A stretch of 26,361 nucleotides of DNA, from positions 1 through 26,361 of the IMG/VR virus record IMGVR_UViG_3300005466_000063. One strand, written 5' to 3'. The translations under genes and the position numbers were made by a program. Each line of letters starts with the position of its first letter. Position 1 is the stretch's first letter. Positions 1 through 11,700 of the stretch are shown in pieces. This DNA is from a virus. The notes below the pieces were generated by a model. That model was not told where the DNA came from and ran no database searches. It saw only the letters and a list, made by a program, of their open reading frames with translations.

Positions 1-2781
1 TCCCCAGTATCCATCCAGGAATTTGCTGGCCTGTTCTAATATTCTTGGATAATTCTCTGCATTGTGATTACTGATGTTATTTGTATCATTGATAAACTCA
101 TTAGTTACATCTACCTGCTCCCTGGTATATTTCATGAAATCCGCTAATACCTGATCATATTTATTATCATCAACCTTCTTCATTAGTGACCTTCTGAAAT
201 TCGTCAGCTTGTCAATTGTTGAATTCTTTATTTCTGCACCTGGTTTGGTTCTATTCAAATCCTGCACCCATACCTGCCTTTGATGCAGCATATCAATAGC
301 CTTATTAACTACTGGCTTTAATGACTCCATATCAAATAATGCATCACTACTTTCATTTTTCTCAGCTTGTGTCCTGTTATCATTCAGATATGGATTCTTT
401 GGGTCTATATCGCTATAATCATATCCAGGTCTGTTTATCTGTAACTGTGATGGGTGCATTTCATCTATAGCTGTTGGTACAACTATATCTATATATGGCT
501 GGTTATCCTCTATCGGATGTGCTACTAATCCTTCATTCTTGTAGCCACTTACTGTATTTCCTTCAGTCTTTAATTGCAGATGCAGACTATGTAGTGAAAT
601 TACAGGTATACCCTGTAGCTCCAGCATTTTAGCATATACTCCTACCTGTATTGCATGTTGTAATTCTTTTGATAACTTTATTGGATTTCCATTATCGTCT
701 ACCTGTTTATAGAATACAGAACCTTCTTTGGTTCCCCACATACTCACATATTCTCTCGATAGTTCACCTTTATTTACAGTTGGATTAGTTGACGTTTTCA
801 GGTCTATAACTTTTACAAATCCATCTGGTGTAATTAGCATCAAATCTATTGAACCTGCAGTCTTACTTTCAGGGTCAGCTACAACTACCTGTGTTAGTGG
901 TACAGAGCCATCAGATGTATGTTCCTGGACAAATGACCTCAGTGTTGCATATGCATCTGCTTTAACCTTATTTGGCAAATCTGCTGTATCTATTTCATCT
1001 ATTGATTTACCGAGTATAACTCCTTGTAGTATTTCATCGAATTGATTACCCCACTCTCTATTAAGTTTGTATAATTCCTGTTGTTCTGGTGAGAACTTAC
1101 CATTAATTTTAGTTGTTGTACTGTCGTATACTTCTCCATGTATATCTGTATACACATGAGATGTATCATCAAGTATAACTCTGATATGCGACTTGATGCC
1201 CATTTCAGATACAGTCTTCTCAATTGATTCATCCAATTTATCAGGTTTCAGATATATTGCATCAATTATAGCTTTCTGTTTACCTGTTGTACCTTTTGCA
1301 TCTCTGATATTCTCTACACGTTTTCTATCCTCATCTGATAGCTGATAGTATATTTCCCCACGTTCATTAGCTTCCTTCATTTTCTTCAACCTGGATTTGG
1401 ATAACTTACTGATGTCATTATCCAGTATATCCTCAGCTACATCCTCATAACTGTTCAATGACTTTCCTGCGAATTTATCCTTTATCCATTTCCATAATCT
1501 CTCCCACCATTTCATTGCTTTTTTATCATTGAATTTATTCACAATTATATCATCAATAATATGTGCAGCAGTCTCTTTAGCCATCTTTTCTTCATTCACA
1601 GTACCATCTGCATTGTGATATTCCGGATCATTCTTGTACCTGTCATACACCTCATCATATTCATCTCTCTTCTTGACATCATTGATTATATCATTCAGCA
1701 GTACAGAGTCTTCAGGTAGCAGATCCAGGAACATATGTGTAGCCTCATGCCCCAGTGTAGTTATATCTGCCTTACCATCTACTACTTTTATAACTCCATT
1801 GATTGTATCTGCCATTGCAGCAAAGTCCTGACCTCTATTAGCTATCTCTTCTACAGGTACACCTACTGATTTCAGAAATCCTTTGACTTTATTATCTAAC
1901 TCTTTATTTGGTTTGGTATCTGTTGTTGTTGTTTTCTGATAGAAGTTCGGATTTAACTTTATTATACTATCAATTACAGCAGGTTCTCCTAATGAACTTA
2001 AGACGTTTTCCGGGTGAAGATCATCTATAATTACTCCTAAATCTTTATTTATATAGGTATTATCTTTTACATATTCAAATCCTATACTATCCATATACCC
2101 TTTTACTTTCTCCAAATCTTGTTTGTCATTACTTCTATCATCTATAAACTTTTGTTCTACAACAGCTTTTATTTGACCTTCATGTTCTGAATCTATAAAT
2201 CCCAGGAGTTTATATGCCGTTTGAGGGAATAAATAATTATGTACAAGTAGATTTTGTAGATAATACTTCCAGTTACCTCCATAGTATACACCATTATTTA
2301 ATTTAACAACTGTATTAGTATCAGGTTTATAATATACAGTTTGCTCATTACCTCTCCCTATTTTGCTATCCTCATCTACTTTTCCAGAATACCCCATATT
2401 CTGCTTAACAAAATTTATGAAGTTTTTGTTTTCATCATCTCTCTCTTTGAGCGTTCTTTTATCCTCAATACTTGGTTCTTTGCTTCCTGTAAAGTGGCTA
2501 AGGGCTGTTTGGATATGTTCCTCCCCAGTTTTTCGGATTTTTCCGCTAACAATTCCTTGTAGTTCATGTTTTACCTCCTCTATTTGATTTTTGGTTAACT
2601 GTTTATATATATTTACTCTATCTTTTATTGTCTGTTGGTGATATATATCAATCAACTGCTTACCTGTTTCTATATCAGGTACACCATCATGCATCAGAAA
2701 TGCAGCATATGCATCTTTAACACCTAATTCCTTTACTAATTCTATCCAATCTGGATGCAACTTATTGGGGCATTTGCTCAT
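1..2781 (-). CDS. Polyvalent phage protein: kinase-like, zincin and PD-(D/E)xK nuclease domains (3' end outside window)
   Basis: The frame is open from ATG at 2781 to the left edge (927 codons), so the C-terminus is missing. Seen in order: an N-terminal Cys-Pro-Asn...Trp motif (MSKCPN, then PDWIELV); a protein-kinase-like domain at about residues 138-290 with a Gly-rich start (GRGNEQTV), Lys160 in VVKL, the catalytic loop DDLHPENVL (D254, N259) and VIDS (D271); a zincin motif H345-E-A-T-H349 with a likely third ligand E403 (KETAAH); a Trp/Lys-rich stretch; and a RecB-like nuclease at about 530-760 with GSIDLML (D646), VIDLKTS (D660, K662) and a later Gln...Tyr helix. The rest, about 770-927, I do not recognise. 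This architecture fits the 'polyvalent proteins' of phages and conjugative elements, thought to enter the host with the DNA. It starts 5 nt after the giant gene and is probably translated from the same message. Protein targets are unknown. Domain calls come from motif reading only. Confidence 0.85.
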   Translation of the reverse strand, partial: MSKCPNKLHPDWIELVKELGVKDAYAAFLMHDGVPDIETGKQLIDIYHQQTIKDRVNIYKQLTKNQIEEVKHELQGIVSGKIRKTGEEHIQTALSHFTGSKEPSIEDKRTLKERDDENKNFINFVKQNMGYSGKVDEDSKIGRGNEQTVYYKPDTNTVVKLNNGVYYGGNWKYYLQNLLVHNYLFPQTAYKLLGFIDSEHEGQIKAVVEQKFIDDRSNDKQDLEKVKGYMDSIGFEYVKDNTYINKDLGVIIDDLHPENVLSSLGEPAVIDSIIKLNPNFYQKTTTTDTKPNKELDNKVKGFLKSVGVPVEEIANRGQDFAAMADTINGVIKVVDGKADITTLGHEATHMFLDLLPEDSVLLNDIINDVKKRDEYDEVYDRYKNDPEYHNADGTVNEEKMAKETAAHIIDDIIVNKFNDKKAMKWWERLWKWIKDKFAGKSLNSYEDVAEDILDNDISKLSKSRLKKMKEANERGEIYYQLSDEDRKRVENIRDAKGTTGKQKAIIDAIYLKPDKLDESIEKTVSEMGIKSHIRVILDDTSHVYTDIHGEVYDSTTTKINGKFSPEQQELYKLNREWGNQFDEILQGVILGKSIDEIDTADLPNKVKADAYATLRSFVQEHTSDGSVPLTQVVVADPESKTAGSIDLMLITPDGFVKVIDLKTSTNPTVNKGELSREYVSMWGTKEGSVFYKQVDDNGNPIKLSKELQHAIQVGVYAKMLELQGIPVISLHSLHLQLKTEGNTVSGYKNEGLVAHPIEDNQPYIDIVVPTAIDEMHPSQLQINRPGYDYSDIDPKNPYLNDNRTQAEKNESSDALFDMESLKPVVNKAIDMLHQRQVWVQDLNRTKPGAEIKNSTIDKLTNFRRSLMKKVDDNKYDQVLADFMKYTREQVDVTNEFINDTNNISNHNAENYPRILEQASKFLDGYWG

Positions 2782-2786
2782 ATCTG

Positions 2787-5700
2787 TTATATTAATCCGC
2801 AGTCTTTTAATCCTTTCTCCACATCTTCGTTACTTGGCAAATTTACATTAGTTTTACTACGTTTCATAGCTATTTCCATCAATGCATCATCATCAAATCC
2901 ATCATTCTCATCATAGTCCATATCGACATTTGATAATTTCTGACCTGCCACCGTTTTATATGCTTCTATCAGATTATTGATAAATGCACTATTCTTACCT
3001 TGTCCTTCAAATCTATTTCCGAAACCAATGTGTGAACTTGCTTCCAGAAACTCTACACCGCCTCTACCAGTTATACCAGTTACCAGATTTGGATATTGTT
3101 CTAATTTAACTACCAGTATCTTTTGCATTATCTCATTATTCCTTGGATCTATCTGACCTTTCTTTGCCAGCACATCATCATTCACTTTAGAGGATTTGTA
3201 TGCAGCTTCTGCATCTGGATATCTGATACCATTATACATTACAGGGTAATCCTTTATTATTGTACCTTTTCTTTTAGCTATTGTTGTTGGATTAGTCAAT
3301 GCTGCAGATAATGCATCATTACTACCCGATATTATATTTGTACCAACTATTGCAGGTTTTGGATTATCCAGACTTTCCAGTAACTGCTTTGGTGTCATAC
3401 CTGCAGGTACATTGTACACTTCACCATTTTTATATGCAACTGCTTTACCAGCTACATTAGCTATTGTTATACCATGTCTTTCAGATAGCTGTTTGATGGC
3501 TTCCTGTGGTGTATTTGCCTGTATTTGTGGCTCTGGTGATTCCTGCTCTACTATCTCCTGTTTAACCTGTTTTTGTCCTGGCAGATAGTTTGGTTGTGTT
3601 ATTGTTTCTTTTTTTGGTGTTTTGGTTATCAGTTTTGATGTATCTGGTAGTTTTCCGAATGTAGCCCCTCCTGCTTTGAATGTACCTCTTGCTCCAGTAG
3701 TTTCAATTGGTTTGTATACAGCTCTGGTACCTGTAGCTATCAACTGACCTTTTCCAATCTTGTCATTCAGCAATTCATACATTTGTTCACCTGACTTGAA
3801 TGTTCTTGGGAACTCTACAGCTCTGTACATTACAGCTTCACCCTCTTTAACTTTGCCACTATCTACCCATATGATATTTAAACCTGCATTCTTCAATGCT
3901 TCAGCATTCATTTTGATATCCCCTTTCATCAGGTCTATTTGCAGATTACCATGTTCATAGTACATAGCTGGTGTATTATTGAATGGTATCTTTATATACC
4001 TTTGATAGTGATTGTTGTCTACATGTTTACCATAATTACTCACGAAGTTATTCATCATATAATTCCAATCCTTACCTTCTCCGAATAGTTTTACAGCATC
4101 TGCATCACTATACTCTTTCATAACTAATGCTTTACTAACCCTTGCTGTACTATCTGACAGGTCTTTGAATAATGCAGGTGCAACATACTTGATAAATGAC
4201 TTGTCCTTGAATTGGCCACCATCTTTTACCAGCAGATAGTTGAATATTTTCAATCCATCAATTCTGGTATCTGGATTAGTTACCAGTTGCATGAATGAAT
4301 CGCGTAGTTGTATTTGCCTTTCATTTGATAGTTTAGCCCAGTTATTTGCATCTAACTTATTTATACCTGACCTGTTACCTTCCTCACCTGCTTTACTGCT
4401 GAATAGAAACTGATTGACGAAATAGTTAGCTTTTCTACCCTTCAGTGTCTTTTTCAACCTGTTCACTATTTCAGTTATATCCTCTTGTCCTGGAGTTTTT
4501 GACGCTTCATATATTAATCCATTATCCAGAGAATTCCTGTTGCTCATCAATCCTTTTTTCTCCAGTTCATATATATGATTTGATATTGACAGGTAGCCAA
4601 TCATATCATATTTCAATTGCTTCACGAATAGCTCCCTTTCATTCGGTTTCACTTTCAGATTTGCTACCTGTATATCCTGCATTCTCTTGAACAGTTCAGA
4701 TTTCTCAATGAATAGCAATGGGGATAGCTTGTCTATCTGTGTTAGCATTTTGATGTACTTACTGGTTATTGGGTCAGTTTCTGTTAACTCCTTTCTGATA
4801 TCTATTATACCATCATAGTCATCCACAGATTTGCCATCCACTACTCCCAGTTTAGTCAGTGATTCTTTCAGTCCATCTATTTCCTCCCATGATACAGGTA
4901 GACCACCTGCTATTCCCAATACATTTGACAGATTCAACAATGCACTTCCGAGTTCCTGTGCTTTCTGTATATCCAATAGTGCAGATAATTGAGCATGTTG
5001 ATATTGTTCATCTCCTTCTATATCGCTATTTGCATTTACTATAGCATCTTCTAAATCCTTTCTGGTTAGTTGGTGTGGCTTTCTACTACCATAACTTTCT
5101 ATAGCCTCCTGCAGTACCCTATTTTTACTTTGTTTGGACTCGTCAGAGGACTTCAAAGTACCTCTCAGGTATGCAATATCGTTGTAGTATTTTTTAACAG
5201 ATGGTTGCAACATGTACAAAACAGCATCATCTATATTCATACCTACCATATTCATTACCATAGCATCTGATAATGCCTCTCTTGTCAATCCCAACTTTGC
5301 AGCCAGTCCATCCAGTTTTGCATTATCTGTCATTGCATTAATGTATGTCATCAATACATTGAATTTCCTGGTACCGTTAGTTGTTGTAGTTTCATTTAAT
5401 TTGTTATAGTCAACTCCACCGAACCTGATATAGTTCCCAGGCACAACTACATTGTGTTGTTGTACAAATGACAATACAGGTACTCCATTAGCAGCTATAC
5501 CTACAGAACCTTTACCTGCAGATATATTAGCATGGATTCTTGACTGCCCTCTCATTTCATTGATGTTGACATCTGAACCCTCAAATGACCTCAACAGATT
5601 CTCTATATTCCTTTTCTGCTCTTCTGATAATCCAGACCTTTCCTGCTTTTCTATAACTGTTGGAACCTTTTCTGTATTATCTATACCTATCTCTTTTAAT

Positions 5701-8700
5701 TTTTCATTCATGTAATTCCATACCCTGGGTGCAGATTCTCTCATATTTGATATCTGACCTTTACCAAATGGCATCTGTGCTGCAAATTTGATACCTTTAT
5801 ATTGTCCAGATGATATAGCAGTCTTGATATGACCTACTTCACTATCTATTATTGATTTGTATTCATCTAATTTACTGTCATCCCACTGGGTTCTTTTATC
5901 ATCAACCATTGTAGTTATTGGGTATGCATTTTCTAATCCTCTGATAACTGCCTGAGTCATCCCTGGATAACTACCTTGTCCATACTTTTTTACATACTGA
6001 CTGGTCTTATCTATACTATTGGAGCCAGATGTTCTTTTTGCATTATCTGTGAATAAATACAAATACTCTGGGTCATTTTTCACTGACTGTCTGGTAAAAT
6101 TTGTAGTTACAGGTACTGCTATTGCAGATTTCTGTCTATTGGGTTTATCTTCTTCTAATTTTCTCTTGAATATCTGATAGTAACTATTTCCATTATCTGG
6201 ATTTATCAAATCACTCAATAGTGCCGTACTGGTAGTTTCCAAGTTCATTGGATTATCACCAGATGCCACATGATTATTACCTGCCAGTGCAATTTTACTA
6301 TCCAGCTCCCTGTTATTAATCACACCTGTATTCAGACTTTCTCCACCTCTGGCAATGAATTCAGATACAGTAGCTGGTAATTTTAGTGATTGTAATCCTT
6401 CTTTTATATAGAATGCTTTAGCTTCTTCTAATTCTTTTTGTATATCTTCTTCTAACTTTTTACTCTTTTGTGCACCTTTGGCATGTTGATTTAATAAATC
6501 CTTTCTACGATTATATAACCATGTTGGGTCTTTTGCTATTTGTAATGAATACACATTTCCAGATATTCTCTCAATTAATTCACTTTGTTGTTCTTCAGTC
6601 AATCTTAATTCAGATATCAAATCCTGAACAGCATCGTTTTTCATTCTTTCTTTAACATGATCTCTCAGTTCTTTATTGTTTTTCAACAGATAGTGTAGAT
6701 ACTCATTGAATTTTCCATCATTCGTAGTTGCAGTTCCGTATTTAACCAATTTTCCATTACTTGTATATATATCATACATCTGCAAATTGTCCTTATCTAA
6801 ATCATGGTCCTTGCCACCAGCCTGTGATTGTATGGATGGATTGACTTCTATTGAACCTAGATATGCAGGTAGTGTATCTACCCTCTTATATACAGAACCA
6901 TTATTACCTGCAGCATATGGTATATCATTTCTGTAACCCATAGCTACTGGACTATCTGCACTACCGTTATCTTCTGCATGATGTACAGGTATTAGATACT
7001 CACTATAGTTGATTCCTGTAGCTACTCCATCTTTATATTCAGGTACATTGGCTCTCAGATGGTCAATGATTATATCACCTGCTTTCAGTCCTGTGTGTAT
7101 TCTGTTTTTTATATCTGTATATCCTATTGGATTACCATACTTTTCCAAATCCTTACTATATTCAGACCTTGGTACCACTCTCCATTTTCCAAGTACAGGG
7201 GTACCATAACTATCTACTTCATACACTTCCCTGATTATGTTATGTCCAAATGGTGATACCTTTGTGCATATCAGCCCTGGCACCTTCTCATTCATTACCC
7301 TACCGAAATAATTCAATACCTGTTGTGTGAATTTCTCCAATGTTGCAGGGAAATTCAAATCATATATCGGTTGTGATACTCCATTTTCATCCTTGCGTGT
7401 TTCCAGAAATCCCAATGTCTGTTCGTCAGACCCTGTAGACTGTAACTGCTCCCTCATATTATCATAGAACTTTCCGAGCACTGGTTTAACTTTCTCTATA
7501 TCTGTATCTGATAAGTCTACAGGTGAATCGCCTACAATTTCAAATACACCATTGAGTGCATTGTTCCAGTTATTCTGTAACCTCTGTGCTACATCATTGC
7601 CATACCTCTTTCTGATATCTGCAATCTTTGTACCATATACTTTTGTATCATCATTCTGTTCAGCAGATAGTTGCCATACTGGTTGTGTTGGTTTTGTTAT
7701 TGTAGTTTTGTTAGATGGATTTTCCAACTGTTTACGCCAGTAATTTGCATCTGTGCTATTGAAATGACTACTTGTTATTCTGTCTGCTGCAGGTGCTATA
7801 CTTTTTGTCTGTAATTTGGATGCTGATTCAGGTACAACAAGTGATGGTATACCTGTAGCCTTTTCATTATCCCTCATTGATTTCCAGATATGGTATAATT
7901 CCATTCTTGCAGGGTCTGGTATCCATCTACCAGACTTGTCCTTTATCATTACCTGTCCTTTAGACAGCATATGTACAGACAGTTTCAATCCTGTATATCC
8001 ATCATAGTATACGGGTTTCAATGGATTTAATACATCACCTGTATCTACTAATCCATCTTTACCTAGTACTTCATTATTAGATAGCTCCTCACCTTTCTCT
8101 ACTTTATCTAATGCAGATGCTCTCTTTTTTGTCAGTGTTCCAAATCCCCAATGGAAATTACGCATACCGAATTCAGTTATCCATCCTTGACTATCAGCAT
8201 GGTCAAATCCATTTTCATCCTTTGGTTCTTTCAATATTGCTATATGGAAGTTTGTTAATGGTCTGTCTATACCAAGATGCGGTGCTACTATATTTGGTTT
8301 TGCTGCACCTGGGCCATCTGCATTCCAGAATGATAATCTCTTTGTGTTAATTCCATTTGGTGATAGCAGATGTGTAAATCCATCAGCATTGATGAAATTA
8401 CTGATATATATCTGGGATATGTTGAACTTGAAATTATCTCTCAGATTTAATCCATCACCTTTTTTCCCCGGTATACCTTTCCATAGATACTCAGGTAGCA
8501 TCTTGTTTATATACTCCTTATCACTCTTTTCAATTAATCCTTGCTGTATCAAATCTTCATTCAAATACTTACCTATAGTTTCATTGAAATACTTCTCTAT
8601 CTGTGATTTGATTTCAGATTGTGATGGCTTGGATATTTCTTCATTTGCTTCATTATTTATTATAGCATTCTGATATTCCTTACCTATACTTCCCAACATC

Positions 8701-11700
8701 TGTTTAGCTCTGTCAAACTTCAGACCACTCATTTTACCCTGGTGCCAATCTGCTATATAGTTATTTTCAGATAGCTCATCAATCTCTGACTTAACTCTAT
8801 CTATTCTGGCTATTTCTTCATTAACTATATTTAACAGCTTATCCATTGCATCTGGTGCAATTTTGATTTCTCCTTTTTTGTTGATGTATACAGAGTGAAT
8901 AACCGGAGCATTTACTATATACAATTTGCTCTTGTCAGATATGATAGCTGGTATCACATTTGTACCATATATAGCATTTGACTCAGTTGGATTTGCATAT
9001 ACAGAGAACTTGAAATAGTTTAACTCTCTTGTATTGAAATTCTTGAGTGTACTACCTGGGCTTTTGTTAGTGCTTAGATATGCAGGTGCTGATACTTCTT
9101 CTCCCTTAATGTCGAAATATCTCAATGCAAGTCCATCAACTAGAGATACTTTTTTATTCCAGTTCAACCACTCATTATCTTCTAACAGGTGACATAGTTG
9201 GGTATCTGGATTATTTCTCAGTTTTTCTATTTCTGCATCTGTATTTATTTTTATACCTTTTTCCAGTATGTAGTTATACTTCTGGAATCCATATATATTC
9301 TTACCCTCGGCATTCTTGTAATTGGTACTGTCTACAGTCTCATCAAATTCAGCATTACCCTCAGCTATATTCTTCAACCTGTTATCTGCATATATGAATG
9401 GGTTATTCTTCTTTACTTTACCTGATTCATCTAGTTTATCAGATAATAGTACTTCACGTATTTCGTATATATCTGTAGGGTCAATCGGTTTTGCTGTATA
9501 TGTACTCAGTAGTTCATTCATATACGAACTCTTATCAGTTATATTACTGGCTATTGAGTACTGTATATATCTTTGGTGAATTGATATGCCTAACTGCTGT
9601 TTTATATCATTGGATATTTTCTGACAATCATTTACAAATTCATTATCATTACTGTATACATTTTCAGTATTCATTAACTGACTACGTAACTTACCTATAG
9701 CTACTGTATTCTCCTTTGCATATGTTTTCTTTGCAGTAGCATTGTCATACCCTTTCAGATATAGCTCATCAAATGCAGATGCCCATTCCTGTACCTGGTT
9801 CCTTGCACTGCTATTCCTATTAGCCTCATATGCTCTTGTAACTGTACCCACAGCACCTTCATTCGTACCTGCTTCTACGAGTACATGACCTACAGATGCC
9901 TGCCTGAACCCATCCATGAATTGAATGAACAGCTGATGGTTCTTTTCAATACTCCGTATACCTTGTTCATTTTTATTGAATCCTGTATCTGATAACAATC
10001 TTCGAACAACTGCTGCTGATTCACTATCTGTGTTCTGTACAGCTATTAGCTTATCAAGCATATTCTCATACTCAGGTACATTCTTTAATAATTGTGTTAG
10101 TCCGTTATATATCTTCTGTCCATCAACAGCCTGGTACATCTGCTGACCATTGGCAAATTCACTATTACCGAATTCATCTATATACGGAACTACAGTAGAA
10201 CCTATATACTCTCTAATTGCTCCCTGTAGTGAATTATACCCACCTACCTCATCAGCGTTTGTATCATAGTTCTTTGCTCCTACCTGGTTCTCTACTTTAA
10301 TTACTTTATCATCTTCCAGGTCTTGTTTGTAACCCATCAATTTCAAATGCTCATCAACTGCTTCAATCAGTGAATTTCTGCTATCTGGATTACTGAATAA
10401 CTTATATTGTTCATTTAATCTCCTTAACCATGCAACTGCTTCTACTTTATCGGCTTTGTATTTATTCGTGAACAGCTCACTATATCTCTGCTGATTTGGA
10501 TTCAGAGTTGCTTTATAGTTGTCCAGTATTGAATTGAGCAATTGTGATTTGTTATGGTCAGATACCAATGACTGCATGTGATATAATGCAGCTATGGTAC
10601 TGGATAACCTCATACCATCCTGTTGGTTCAGAGTTTTGGTTATTATCTCCTTTCTGCCATCTGGTCCTACATATTCCTCCTGTCCGAGTTCTATTAACTT
10701 CAGAGCACTGTCATTTGCAGATGTAGTTGCTGTGAATTCATTATCCTGTAATTTGGCATGTTTGAATTCACCTCTGTCCATTTTATAGAACATGCTCTCT
10801 ATCTGGCTACCTGTTAATTTGTTGAACAGCTCCTTCAGCATATTCCATAACTTCTGGAACCATGCTTTGATGCTGCCAGGTACATATGTCTTCTGATTTG
10901 CCTTCCATTCATCGAACTTGTCAGCTATCCATTCTTCCTGATAGTCATCCTTGGTTGCATATTCTCCATATACTTTCTGGAAATCCTCAAACTCTTTATC
11001 TGTTATTGGATTAACTTCATGTGCTTCATCCAGCAATGCTCTTTGTTGCTCACCTGACAACAATGTTCTGTATACACCATGAAATGCTTCATGATACTTG
11101 AATGGACTATCTGGAGTAATTAGTACTTGTCTGAGCGATGTTACAAACTCTCCTGCAGTTATATGACCATTTACCAGTCTTGGAACTAATTCGCCTCTAG
11201 TTATCCAATCTGGCAGATTATCAGACATCCAGTTATCAAACTCATCTATAGATACTACATCTGCTACGGTTATCGCCTTTCCAACTGGTATTAACTTATT
11301 TGCACTATCTGATTTAGTTACAGTGTTGAATATAGCCATTGGATCATCTTTATGACTATCTATCAATTCCTGTATCTGCTGCTCTTCTGATTTTGTTGGT
11401 GTATATCCAATTTCTGCTAGCTGTTCAGTTGATGTTATTGATTCTCTTTTCTCTATTAGTTTCTGTCTTTCAATTACTTTTAGTTCTGCATTAAGTAATC
11501 TTTTCTTCCAATCTGGGACAAACTCATTTAATTCATCTATAGTGAAACCTCCTCGTTGTATAATTCTTTCAAATGATTGATCATTTGCACTACCTGGATA
11601 CTTAATTTGCCATTGATGATATGCTTCTCTAGCAATACTTTCAAGTACATAGAAATTTTTTACATCCAAATGACCGTACTTAACTCTGTCATTATTATCT

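Noticed and set aside
999-1232. Minus-strand open frame of 77 codons in another frame
   Set aside because: It lies inside the polyvalent protein, whose own frame is open and carries the conserved nuclease residues nearby.
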